This document shows, piece after piece, positions 35,553 through 44,703 of a stretch of 64,000 nt of DNA. Numbering within the stretch: position 1 is the first letter of the stretch; every line of letters begins with the position of its first letter. The notes beneath the pieces are model-generated. The model saw only the letters and a program-made list of their open reading frames with translations. It was not told where the DNA came from and made no database searches. Origin of the DNA: Candidatus Flexifilum affinis (lineage in GTDB: Bacteria > Chloroflexota > Anaerolineae > Aggregatilineales > Phototrophicaceae); NCBI GenBank assembly GCA_016713325.1, contig JADJPJ010000002.1, forward strand, positions 434,001 through 498,000, written 5' to 3'. The position numbers and the translations under genes were made by a program.

Positions 35553-36797
35553 ATGAGCGTTTTGCGCGCGAGATTCCAACGGCTCATGCTTCGTGGAAGC
35601 GCAACGACGTTCCTCCTCGCCCTGCTGGGCGTCAGTGTGGCGCTGGCACAAACGACCGACTGTCCGGCATTTGTGGACCAGGCGATCGAAGCGGCCAGCG
35701 CAACCTGTGGTGCGATGGGACGCAACACCGTGTGCTATGGCAACAATGCGATCGAGGCGGAGTTTGCCAATGCGACGACCTTCGCCAAGCCGGGTGACAT
35801 GGCCAGCGTGATCGACTTGCAGCGCCTGGCGACGGCGCCGCTGATCCCGGAGGATCAAATCTGGGGGGTGGCGGTGCTGGCGCTCCAGGCCGACCTGCCG
35901 GATGTGGCCATCGGTCAGAACGTCACATTCATCGTCTTTGGCGATGCCCAGGTGACGCCGGAGTCGCCGGAAGAAGCCGGGGAGGCGTATCCGGCGCCGA
36001 TGCAGGCGTTTCGTCTGGATACCCGTCTCACCGGGATCAACTGCCAGGATGTGCCGGAAAGCGGCATGCTGGTGCAGGCGCCGGAAGCGACCACCGTCAA
36101 CTTCCGCATCAACGGCGTCGAGGTGAAGGTGGGCAGCACCGCCATGCTGCAAGTCGAGGGCGAAGAGCTGGAAGTCAGCACGATCGAGGGCTTCGTCGAA
36201 GTCACCTCCGCCGGCGTCTCCGAAGTGGCCGGTGAGGGCACGACGCTGCGCGTGGCGCGCGGCCGCCGCCCCCTGCGCGCCGCTTTGACTCGGGCCGCCA
36301 GGGTGGCCCGCGCCCCCTGGCGTTTGCTGCCCCGCCGAGTTGCCGCCATGCCCCCGCCGCCGGATGGCCAGGTGGTTACCTTGAACGAGTGCTTTTTTCA
36401 GAGCGCCCAGCGCGCAGCTCGTAACCCTGTTCAGGTGCGCGCCGGGGAAACGGTGGTGCTGCGCTTCAACATCCCGGTCGCGGCGCTGCCCATGGCGCGC
36501 ATTTACATGCAGCAGACGCGCAGCACGATCCGGGTGAACGGCGAAGTCGTGCCGGTCTATACGCGCGTTGGACCGTGGCGCGGAGGCGACGGCGAATTTG
36601 GGGAGAGCTTCGGCATGGAGTTCTACTGGCTGATCGAATCGCCCCCGCAGGGACTGCTGCGCATTCAGCGGGATACGGTCAGCACGAGCGGCAACCCGAT
36701 CCCGACCCTGATCGACGGCCCCGACCCGGACCGCCAGCCGGAAGTCATTCCGGCACGATCGCGGGCCTTCTGCGCGGTACAGGTGGGGCCGGCGTGA
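35553..36797 (+). CDS. secreted FecR-like protein
   Basis: 414 residues. From ATG 35553 a signal peptide is present (FLLALLGVSVALAQ), followed by a cysteine-bearing domain (CPAFVDQAIEAASATCG, CYGNN) and a FecR-like beta-rich segment (VNFRINGVEVKVGSTAMLQVEGEELEV, in parts) at about 205-245. A basic Arg-rich stretch and a second beta domain (VVLRFNIPVAALPMARIYM) complete it. The frame is open upstream, but no sensible start or signal lies there. Function unknown. It sits between glycosyltransferase genes and its stop overlaps the next GTG start. Confidence 0.8.
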   Translation: MSVLRARFQRLMLRGSATTFLLALLGVSVALAQTTDCPAFVDQAIEAASATCGAMGRNTVCYGNNAIEAEFANATTFAKPGDMASVIDLQRLATAPLIPEDQIWGVAVLALQADLPDVAIGQNVTFIVFGDAQVTPESPEEAGEAYPAPMQAFRLDTRLTGINCQDVPESGMLVQAPEATTVNFRINGVEVKVGSTAMLQVEGEELEVSTIEGFVEVTSAGVSEVAGEGTTLRVARGRRPLRAALTRAARVARAPWRLLPRRVAAMPPPPDGQVVTLNECFFQSAQRAARNPVQVRAGETVVLRFNIPVAALPMARIYMQQTRSTIRVNGEVVPVYTRVGPWRGGDGEFGESFGMEFYWLIESPPQGLLRIQRDTVSTSGNPIPTLIDGPDPDRQPEVIPARSRAFCAVQVGPA

Positions 36798-38029
36798 GCG
36801 AAAGCGCTGCACTCGATCGGACGGGTGGAGAGCGGCTGCGCATCCTGCTGATTTCGCGCTGCCCGCCGCTGCCGCTGTACCTCGGCGACCGGCTGATCGT
36901 CTACCATCTGGCGCGGGAGCTGGGGGCGCGCGGCCACGAGATCGATCTGCTGGCGTTCGACGACGAGTCCGCGCCGCCCGATCCGGACGCCTACCGGCAT
37001 CTGTTCGGTTACCAGAACATTTTTCCGGACCCGCCGCGCGGCATGGTCGAGTATGGCCGGCGGGCGCTGGTGGCGTCGAAGCGCTTTCCGACCGCCCCGG
37101 AAGAAGCCTGGTCGCCAGAAATGTGGCGGGCCATTCGCAAGCTGATCACCCGGCGGACCTATGACATCGCCCATCTTTTCGGTGGGGTGCAGGTGTACGA
37201 GTACCGCCGGGCGGTCGAACCGCTGCCGGCGCTGATCACTCCCTACGAGAGTTACAGCCTGTATCTGAAACGCGAGATCGCCACCGGTGGAGGCCTGGGC
37301 GTCCGGGTGCGCTATCTGGCGGCCCGCGCCTACGAGTCGTTCATGTTCAACCCGTTCCGGCGGGTGGTCGTGCTGACCGACCGCGACCGCGAGATGCTGC
37401 TGCGCATCAACCCCTACCTGAGCGTCGAGGTGATTCCCAACGGTGTCGATCTGGACGTGTTCTCGCCGCCGAGCAGCCCGCCGCCGCGTACGCCGAACAC
37501 GCTGCTGTTCACCGGTAACTTCGAGTACGAGCCAAACCTCGACGCCGCATTTCTGCTGATCGAGGAGATCCTGCCATTGGTCAAGGCGCGCATCCCCGAC
37601 GCCGTGCTGTGGTTGCAGGGGGCGAACCCGCCGGAAGAACTGCTGGAGATGGCGGGCGAGGACGTCGTCATCACCGGCAAGATCCCCGACATGCGCGTAC
37701 CCCTTTCGGAAGCGGCTGTGTTCGCCTGTCCCCTGCGCATGGGGGCGGGGATCAAGAATAAGGTGCTGGAGGCGATGGCCATGGGCTGCCCGGTGGTGGC
37801 GACGCCCTTGAGCCTGGACGGCATCGCGGCGCGTGACGGCGAGTCGGCGCTGGTGGCGGAAGGGCAGCCGGAGGTGTTTGCCGCGGCGATCGTGCGGGCG
37901 CTCTCCGACGAGGCGCTGCGCCAGCGTCTGAGCGAGGGCGGACGGAAGGTGATCGTCGACGGGTATAATTGGAAAACAGTCGCCGACCGCTATGAGGCGC
38001 TGTACCGCGACGTGATCCGGCTGGGGTGA
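36794..38029 (+). CDS. glycosyltransferase family 4
   Basis: 411-residue GT-B enzyme. The N-terminal Rossmann domain begins ILLISRCPPLPLYLGDRLIVYHLA and the C-terminal domain has VIPNGVDLDVF, LLFTGNFEYEPNLDA and the donor-binding motif RMGAGIKNKVLEAMAMGCPVV, typical of a GT4 subgroup. The GTG at 36794 overlaps the preceding stop (GTGA), which decides the start over the longer frame at 36575. It probably adds a sugar to the lipid-linked or surface glycan built by this locus. Confidence 0.92.
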   Translation: MSESAALDRTGGERLRILLISRCPPLPLYLGDRLIVYHLARELGARGHEIDLLAFDDESAPPDPDAYRHLFGYQNIFPDPPRGMVEYGRRALVASKRFPTAPEEAWSPEMWRAIRKLITRRTYDIAHLFGGVQVYEYRRAVEPLPALITPYESYSLYLKREIATGGGLGVRVRYLAARAYESFMFNPFRRVVVLTDRDREMLLRINPYLSVEVIPNGVDLDVFSPPSSPPPRTPNTLLFTGNFEYEPNLDAAFLLIEEILPLVKARIPDAVLWLQGANPPEELLEMAGEDVVITGKIPDMRVPLSEAAVFACPLRMGAGIKNKVLEAMAMGCPVVATPLSLDGIAARDGESALVAEGQPEVFAAAIVRALSDEALRQRLSEGGRKVIVDGYNWKTVADRYEALYRDVIRLG

Positions 38030-38072
38030 ACCCCGCGCGGGCACGAACCGGGTTCACCAGGGATTTCGTGAA

Positions 38073-39281
38073 GTGAAACTGCTGTACATTGCCAACATCC
38101 GCCTGCCCACGGAACGAGCGCACGGCGTGCAGATCGTCCAGAACTGCGAAGCCTTCGCCGCCGCCGGGGCCGAGGTGACCCTGTGGATCGCCCGGCGCTT
38201 TCAGACGGCGGAGCTGCGTGATGTCCAGGATGTTTGGGCGCACTATGGCGTGGCGCGGCGCTTCGGCATCCGCCGGCTGCCCTGCCTGGATCTGCTGCCG
38301 CTGGTGCCGGAGCGGTCCGATGGGCTGGCGAAGGCCGTCTTCGGCTTGCAGCTCCTGACCTTCACGCTGTCGGCGTTCCTGGGCGCGCTGTTCAGCCGAG
38401 CCGACATCTTCTACAGCCGCGATCCGCTGATTCTGCTGTGCCTCAGCCTGATCAAGCCACGCGGCCGGCTTGCCTACGAAGCGCATCTGCTGGCACAGGG
38501 GCGGGTCGGGCGTTGGGTGGAGAGGCAGGTGCTGCGGCGGGTGAATACTGTGTTCACCACGACCCGACATCTGGCCGACACGCTGATCGAGCGCGGCGCG
38601 CAGCCCGACCGGACGCACCCCGCCCACGATGGCATTCGCGCCGAGCGTTTCGCCGGGCCGCTGACGGTGGCTGCGGCTCGGGCGAAGATCGGGTTGACGA
38701 CGCCAGGGTTCGTCGTCGGCTACGTCGGCCGCTTCCAGACGATGGCGCTGGACAAAGGTGTTGGCCTGCTGGTCGAGGCCGCCGCCCGCGTCGAGGGCTT
38801 GACGGTGATGCTGGTCGGCGGGCCGGCCGAGATCGCCGAAGGCTTCCAGGCGGAGTGGACGGCCCGCGGCTGCGTGCCGGAGCGTTTTTTTGCTCCCGGT
38901 CAGGTCACCCCGGAGGCCGTGCCGCAGTATCTGTACGCCTGTGATGTTCTGGCCATCCCGTCGCCGCCCGGCGAATGGTTCGCCTATCACTCTTCCCCGA
39001 TGAAGCTGTTCGAGTACATGGCGGCGAAGCGCTCACTCCTGGCTTCGGATCTGCCGGCGCTGCGCGAGGTGGTGGACGAACGATCGGCTGTGCTGCTGCC
39101 GCCGCAGGATGTCGCCGCCTGGGCGGACGCCCTTCAGCGGCTGCGTGATGACCCGGCGCTGCGCGAGTCCCTGGCCGAGACCGCGCACGCGCTGGTGATG
39201 CGCGAGTACACCTGGGAGTCGCGCACCCGGATGATTCTGTCGGCTTTGGGCGGGGCGGATGCAGGAGGGGGTAGACCGTGA
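38073..39281 (+). CDS. glycosyltransferase family 4
   Basis: 402 residues, GT-B fold. The N-terminal domain has RAHGVQIVQNCEAFAAAG and the middle carries YSRDPLILLCL. The C-terminal domain has VVGYVGRFQTM, LVGGPAEIAEGF and PMKLFEYMAAKRSLLASDLPALREV. GTG at 38073 begins MKLLYIANI, which aligns with the family start. Its stop overlaps the next GTG (39278-39281), so the two transferases are coupled. Confidence 0.92.
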   Translation: MKLLYIANIRLPTERAHGVQIVQNCEAFAAAGAEVTLWIARRFQTAELRDVQDVWAHYGVARRFGIRRLPCLDLLPLVPERSDGLAKAVFGLQLLTFTLSAFLGALFSRADIFYSRDPLILLCLSLIKPRGRLAYEAHLLAQGRVGRWVERQVLRRVNTVFTTTRHLADTLIERGAQPDRTHPAHDGIRAERFAGPLTVAAARAKIGLTTPGFVVGYVGRFQTMALDKGVGLLVEAAARVEGLTVMLVGGPAEIAEGFQAEWTARGCVPERFFAPGQVTPEAVPQYLYACDVLAIPSPPGEWFAYHSSPMKLFEYMAAKRSLLASDLPALREVVDERSAVLLPPQDVAAWADALQRLRDDPALRESLAETAHALVMREYTWESRTRMILSALGGADAGGGRP

Positions 39282-40402
39282 AAACCAGGCAACCTCTACA
39301 TGTTGGCGTGCTGACCGCCGATCTGAGCGTCTCGCACGGGTGGGCGCGCTACTGCCTGGGCATGGTGAATGCACTGCGCAAGGCCGGCGTCCACCTGACC
39401 ATCGTCGCGGCGCGTAACAGCCCGGCGATTCGTGGTCTGGATATTCACCCGCTGCTGCCGTCGCTCAATCCACTGGACCGCGGTATTCTGCCCCGACAGC
39501 TCGCCGCCCTGCCGCGCGTGCGCGCCCTGTTCCGCGACTGCGATGTTATCCATTCAATGGTTGAACCGTACGCGCCGCTGGCGGTGCGCATCCCCGGCGG
39601 GCGTCCGACGTTCGTCACGGCGCACGGCAGCTACATCCGCGCCAATCACATGCGCCGTCCGCCGGCCAGTTGGGTCTATGCATCGGCCTTCCAGAGCGCC
39701 AACCTGATCTGCGTCAGCCGCTATACCGAAAAGGTGGCGCAGGAGAACTTTTCGCCGATTCGCACCTGGGTGATCCGCAACGGCGTCGATGCCGAACGCT
39801 TCCGCGAGGTGCATCACGTCGGTGGCGCCGTCCCGACGGTGCTGTTCGTCGGCGCGATCAAGGCGCGCAAGGGCATCCTGGAACTGGTCCAGGCGGCGGC
39901 GCTGGTGCGCGCGCAGATTCCCAATGTCTGCTTCCGCATCGTCGGCGCGCTGGAGGCCGAACCGGAATATGCCGAGACGGTGCGCCGTGCGGCCGCCGAA
40001 TTGCATCTGGATGGGGTGGTGGAATTCGCCGGGCGCATTTCCGACGAGGCGCTGCTCGATGCCTATGCCCATGCCGACGTCTTCGCGCTGCCCTCGCTGA
40101 ACGTCGATTGGAAGTTCGAGGGCTTTGGCCTGGCGCTGCTGGAAGCCAGCGCCGCCGGCCTGCCGGTGATCGGATCGCGCGAGTGCGGCGCGGAAGACGC
40201 CGTGGTCGAAGGCGTGACCGGCCTGTTGGTGTCGCAGCGGAATCTGGCCCGCGATCTGGCCGATGCCATCCTGCGCCTGCTGAACGACCGGACGTTGGCC
40301 GAACGCATGGGTGCCGCCGGACGTCAGCATGCTGCATCCGAGACCTGGGACCAGGCGGCGGCGGCGCTGATCGACGTCTACCAGGAAGCGCGCCGCCGAT
40401 GA
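39278..40402 (+). CDS. glycosyltransferase family 4
   Basis: 374 residues, GT-B fold. Motifs include HGSYIRANHMRRPPAS near the acceptor side, VIRNGVDAERF, LFVGAIKARKGILELVQAA, and the EX7E motif FEGFGLALLEASAAGLPVIGS. The GTG start overlaps the previous gene's stop, and its own stop overlaps the flippase ATG (ATGA at 40399-40402). It belongs to the tightly coupled glycan gene series. Confidence 0.93.
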   Translation: MKTRQPLHVGVLTADLSVSHGWARYCLGMVNALRKAGVHLTIVAARNSPAIRGLDIHPLLPSLNPLDRGILPRQLAALPRVRALFRDCDVIHSMVEPYAPLAVRIPGGRPTFVTAHGSYIRANHMRRPPASWVYASAFQSANLICVSRYTEKVAQENFSPIRTWVIRNGVDAERFREVHHVGGAVPTVLFVGAIKARKGILELVQAAALVRAQIPNVCFRIVGALEAEPEYAETVRRAAAELHLDGVVEFAGRISDEALLDAYAHADVFALPSLNVDWKFEGFGLALLEASAAGLPVIGSRECGAEDAVVEGVTGLLVSQRNLARDLADAILRLLNDRTLAERMGAAGRQHAASETWDQAAAALIDVYQEARRR

Positions 40403-41815
40403 TCGACCGCGGGCGGCGGCTGATGGCCAGTCGTTTCATGCGCGACACGCTCGCGCTGCAAGTGGGCAAGCTGGCCGCGACGGTCCTGAGCTTCGCCTCA
40501 TCGCTGGTCGTCTGGCGGCTGCTCGGCCCGGAACGTTATGGCGTTTTCGGGTTGGCGGTGTCGTTCGTGGCGCTTTGGCAGCTTCTCGACCTGTCGGGGC
40601 TGGGCACCAGCACGGCATCGCTGCTGGGAACGGCCATCGGCGCCGGCAACAAGGAGGGAGGCTCGCGATCTGATCGCCTTTCACCTGCGGACGATGACGC
40701 TGATCGACCTCGGGCTGATCGGCCTGATTGCGCTGGTCGGACAGCCGGTGGCCGACCTTCTTCATGCCAATCCGCAGATCGGCGACCTGGCGGCCTGGCT
40801 GGCGGTGGCAATCCTGGCCGACCGCGCCTACGCCCTGATCGTCACGACGCTGCAAGCGCGCCGCTCGATGACTATGGTCGCCGTCCTGGGTGTGGTCAAT
40901 CAGCTCGTCCTGTCGGTCGCTCTCGTGAGCGCCGCCTTGATCGACCCCCGGCCGGAGGCGCTGACCGTCGCCCGGCTGGTGTACAGCTTTGCTACACTGG
41001 CGCTGGCCGTCGGCGTGTATGTCGCTTCGCGCGAGCGCGGCGATTTCGTGCTGCCGTCCATCGGTTCGATCCTGCGCAGTATGCCAACCGTCTCCGGGCG
41101 GCGCTACTGGCGCTACGGCTTCGCCAACGCCGTGGACAAAAACCTGGCCGACCTGTTCATTCAGGTGCCTGTGCAGATCGTCGGCGTTCTCGGCGGCGAG
41201 CGCGCCGTGGGCTACGTGACTCTGGCGATGACCGGCATCCAGAACACCGGGATTCTGACATCGGCCATCTTCGAGAATCTCAAAGCGGTCGTCCCGCAGG
41301 CCATTGGCCGGCGCGATTATGCCGTGCTGTGGGTCGGCATCCGCCGGGCGCTGCTGTCACTGACGGTGGCGGCTACCGCGCTGTATGCGCTGCTGGCCAT
41401 TACCGCGCCTCTGGTGATTCCGACCCTGTTGGGAGACGAATGGATCCCGGCGATTCCGGCGCTGGTCGTTCTGGCGCTGTTCGGGGCGATCAACGCGGTG
41501 GCGGGCATCTTTGGCCCGCTCTACCGCGCCCTGTTTCTGATGCGCGCGGCCATCGTCGCCAAGGTGGCGGCGCTGGTGCTGGTGCTGCTGCCGGGCGCGG
41601 CCCTGCTGGCGCTGATCGTCGGCCAGGCGGGCACGCCCGACGGCGCGAACGCCGAGGCTGTGGCACAGACCGCGGCGGTCGGCGGGGCGCTGCTGATCGA
41701 CGGGCTGTTCGCTGTTCAGGCCGTTCTGACCGCGCGGTCCGTGCTGCCGGCGCTGCGCCGTCTGGCGACCAAAGCGACTGAAGATTCCGCTGCGACACCC
41801 CTATCCGCTTCCTGA
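40399..41815 (+). CDS. Wzx-like polysaccharide flippase, reading frame interrupted at 40656-40658
   Basis: Predicted MATE-like flippase moving lipid-linked glycan across the membrane. Translation from ATG 40399 gives MIDRGRRLMASRFMRDTLAL then LLGPERYGVFGLAVSFVALWQL (family first helices) up to GTAIGAGNK, after which the frame is lost. The next frame continues as EARDLIAFHLRTM with about ten more membrane helices to 41815. Removing one G from the GGG at 40656-40658 restores NKEEARDLIAF and a 471-residue protein, the normal size of Wzx proteins. The break is most likely a one-base indel. The start overlaps the preceding glycosyltransferase gene by four bases. Confidence 0.85.
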
Positions 41816-41828
41816 TGGAGAACCTGGC

Positions 41829-42656
41829 ATGCAGGACTTGAAACGCGGGCTGCGCGACTCCTTTGTCAGACCGCTCTACCTATGGCTCGCCAACCGCTAC
41901 CGTGGGCTGCGCCGCCTCTTCGCTTACCCGGACACCGCCCATGTTGGCATGGTCGACTATGACGTGTACTGGGATGCCAAAGCGGAAAAGAGCATGGGCA
42001 GCATGTCGCCCTGGCGGCGCCGGCGCAGCGAGGTGTTCGCGCGGCTGGTCGAACGGGGCGAGACTGTCCTCGACCTGGGCGTGGGCGACGGCGCGCTCCT
42101 GGAATTCATCATTCAGCAGCGGGGTGTTCTAGGCTATGGACTGGATATATCGCCCAAAGCTGTTGCATTCTGCCAGACGCGCGGGCTTAATGTGCAGTTG
42201 GGTGATATCAACCGGCCGGTGGCTGATGTGCTGGCCGATTCCTTTCCTGGGGTGGCCTTCGACTGGGTGATCCTCTCGGAGATCATTGAACATTTGCCCG
42301 ACCCGGAGAGTCTTCTACAGAGCTTGCAACCGCTGGCTCGTAAAGGCATCATTGTCTCGATTCCGAACACCGGCTTCCATCAGCATCGATTACGCCTGCT
42401 GCTCGGGCGCTTCCCTTTGCAGTGGGTGGTCACTCCGGGAGAACATCTTCGCTACTGGACGCGCGCCGATTTCCACTGGTGGGCGCGTCAACTGGGGTTC
42501 GTCGTGGCGCGTGAAGTGCCCTATGAAGGCACACCATATCTCAAGAATCTGCTGCCGGGGCTTTTCGCGGCGGCGTTCGTGTTTGCCTTGCACGATGGCC
42601 AGCGCCTGGGGGAGGGTCACGGCAGTGTGCGGCATCTTCGGTCAGTACAATCCTAG
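41829..42656 (+). CDS. class I SAM-dependent methyltransferase, MetW-like
   Basis: 275 residues, with motif I VLDLGVGDGALLEF (about 80-93), YGLDISPKAV and WVILSEIIEHLPDPESLL, the pattern of MetW/methyltransf_23-type enzymes. Within the glycan operon it may methylate a sugar or an anchor; this is inference. Codon use is slightly more A/T-rich at 42120-42300 than in the neighbours. Its final 32 bases overlap the asparagine-synthase-like gene. Confidence 0.87.
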   Translation: MQDLKRGLRDSFVRPLYLWLANRYRGLRRLFAYPDTAHVGMVDYDVYWDAKAEKSMGSMSPWRRRRSEVFARLVERGETVLDLGVGDGALLEFIIQQRGVLGYGLDISPKAVAFCQTRGLNVQLGDINRPVADVLADSFPGVAFDWVILSEIIEHLPDPESLLQSLQPLARKGIIVSIPNTGFHQHRLRLLLGRFPLQWVVTPGEHLRYWTRADFHWWARQLGFVVAREVPYEGTPYLKNLLPGLFAAAFVFALHDGQRLGEGHGSVRHLRSVQS

Positions 42657-44577
42657 GGGCGCGGATCTGGCGCTTGTGGAACGAATGGCGGCCTGCCTGG
42701 CTCATCGGGGGCCGGACGGCTACGGTACACATTCAGAACAAAGACTGGCATTTGGCGCGGGACGGTTGGCGATTATCGATCTGTCGGCGCCGGCTGGGCC
42801 GCTGTACAGCGAAGACCGGCAGACGGTAGTCGTCTTCAACGGTGAGATTTACAACCACCGCGTCCTGCGCAATGAACTGGAACGCGCCGGACACCAGTTT
42901 GCGACGCATACCGACACCGAAGTGATCGTGCACGGTTACGAAGCCTGGGGTATGAAGGTGTTCGAGCGGCTTCAGGGCATGTTCGCTATTGGCCTGTGGG
43001 ATGCGCGCGCCGAGCACCTGATCCTGGCGCGCGATCGCATGGGGGAGAAGCCGCTGTACTTCGCGCCACTCCATGATGGCGAGGTCGTGTTCGCCTCGGA
43101 GGCCAAGGCGCTGTTTGAGCACGTCGGCGTGCGCCGCGCCGTCAACCGGGCGGTCATGGCGGAGTACGTCGTACTGGGGTTTGTCGCCCCGCCCAACACC
43201 CTGTTCGATGGCATTTTCAAACTTGCGCCCGCCGAAACCCTGACAATCTCGTGCAGCACCATGACCCGCGAGCGATACTGGCACCCCGAGTATGCCACCG
43301 AGCACCCACCCTCGTACGCCGATGCGGTGAAGCAGGTGCGCAGGACGCTGACCGGGGCGGTGGAACGGCAGATGATGAGCGATGTGCCGATCGGGGCGTT
43401 CCTGAGCGGCGGCGTCGACTCGTCAGCAGTGGTCGGCCTGATGCGCCGGTTCAGCCCTTACCCGGTGCGTACCTTCACCGTCGGGTTCGAGGCTGAGCCG
43501 GGCAGTCCGGCCGATCTCAAGTTCAACGTCGACGTGCGCTACGCTGCCGACGTCGCCCGGCACTTCGGCACTGAGCACCGGGTGATCACCCTACCGAACG
43601 ACGAGCGAATCGCCTGGGTGCTGCCGCACCTGATCGGCGCGCTGGACGAGCCGATCTCGATGCCCACGGTGGTGCAGACGGTGTTCGTGGCGGCGCTGGC
43701 CCGTGCGCACGGCGTGCCGGTCCTGCTGAGCGGCGAGGGCAGCGACGAAGCATTCTTTGGCTATAGTCATTATCGCGCGGAGCAGATGCTCGGCCGCTAC
43801 CTGCGCGTGCCAGCGCTGCTGCGCAACTCCCTGCTCAACCCGCTGTTCGAGCGGACGTGGATCGATGCGCTGCGCCGGCTGGTCCGCAAGGCGCGACAGA
43901 CATCGGCAGAGGCGCGCTATCTGGAATGGCTACGTCGTGTCGATCACCAGCGGGCGCACGAACTGTTGCGCAGCATCCCTGATGCGGGGGCGAGCGCCGA
44001 TGCTCTGGCAGCGGTCCTGAAATCTTATCTCAACGCCCCCGGTGCTCACTCGTTCGTGGAACGCATCGCCTGGGCCGATGGACGGCTGGTGCTGGCCGAG
44101 AACATGAACATGCGCGTCGACAAGATGTGCATGGCTATGTCGGTAGAAGCGCGCGCGCCGTTTCAGGATCTGTCAGTGGTCGAACTGGGCTACCGGCTCC
44201 CCGTCGAATACAAGCTGGGCGGAGACTCCAAGCGCGTCCTCAAGGATGCGCTGCGCGGGCTGGTCCCGGAGAATGTTCTTCATCGTCCCAAGTGGGGGTT
44301 CAACCCACCGGCCTCGGACTGGATGCGCAACGTCCTGCGCCCGCTGATCGAGACTCTTCTGACGCCGGAACGGGTGGCGGCGGTCGGCGTATTCCGCCCG
44401 GAGACCATTCAGGCTGTGCGGCAGGCGCACATCGTCGAGCGGAAATACGAAATGTGGTCGTTGTGGACGGCGCTGGTGTTTCATCTTTGGCATGCCATCT
44501 ACATCGAAGAGTCGTTTAAACTAGACAAAGACTTCACGCCGGATCATCTCGTGGACATGACGGGCCAACACGTTTGA
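42625..44577 (+). CDS. asnB: asparagine synthase (glutamine-hydrolysing) family amidotransferase
   Basis: 650-residue AsnB-type enzyme. The N-terminal Ntn glutaminase begins Met-Cys-Gly (Cys2 nucleophile after Met removal), with LAHRGPDG (about 26-33), FNGEIYNH (about 71-78) and DTE. The C-terminal ATP-pyrophosphatase domain has the PP-loop SGGVDSS (261-267), LLSGEGSDEAFFGY and MSVEARAPFQDLSVVE. The GTG start at 42625 is decided by the obligatory Cys2 and overlaps the methyltransferase gene by 32 bases. In this setting the enzyme may amidate a uronic acid or amino-sugar of the glycan rather than make free asparagine. Confidence 0.93.
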   Translation: MCGIFGQYNPRGADLALVERMAACLAHRGPDGYGTHSEQRLAFGAGRLAIIDLSAPAGPLYSEDRQTVVVFNGEIYNHRVLRNELERAGHQFATHTDTEVIVHGYEAWGMKVFERLQGMFAIGLWDARAEHLILARDRMGEKPLYFAPLHDGEVVFASEAKALFEHVGVRRAVNRAVMAEYVVLGFVAPPNTLFDGIFKLAPAETLTISCSTMTRERYWHPEYATEHPPSYADAVKQVRRTLTGAVERQMMSDVPIGAFLSGGVDSSAVVGLMRRFSPYPVRTFTVGFEAEPGSPADLKFNVDVRYAADVARHFGTEHRVITLPNDERIAWVLPHLIGALDEPISMPTVVQTVFVAALARAHGVPVLLSGEGSDEAFFGYSHYRAEQMLGRYLRVPALLRNSLLNPLFERTWIDALRRLVRKARQTSAEARYLEWLRRVDHQRAHELLRSIPDAGASADALAAVLKSYLNAPGAHSFVERIAWADGRLVLAENMNMRVDKMCMAMSVEARAPFQDLSVVELGYRLPVEYKLGGDSKRVLKDALRGLVPENVLHRPKWGFNPPASDWMRNVLRPLIETLLTPERVAAVGVFRPETIQAVRQAHIVERKYEMWSLWTALVFHLWHAIYIEESFKLDKDFTPDHLVDMTGQHV

Positions 44578-44703
44578 CGCGCTGGAATGGGGCAGTTCGT
44601 CTATTTTCTACAAGGAATCGGCAGCGGGGATGGGTGCTTCTTTGCGGAGCGCACTCACTACCCGCGGTAAACTAGAAATATCGGAGAGTGGGGAAAGGAG
44701 CCA

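Noticed and set aside
39670..40398. Upstream extension of the flippase frame
   Set aside because: It overlaps the GT4 gene in another frame and is Arg/Gly-rich shadow; the ATGA overlap at 40399 marks the start.
40651..40662. Programmed ribosomal frameshift in the flippase gene
   Set aside because: No slippery heptamer or downstream pseudoknot is apparent, and single extra G is explained more simply by an indel as in the ECF41 gene.
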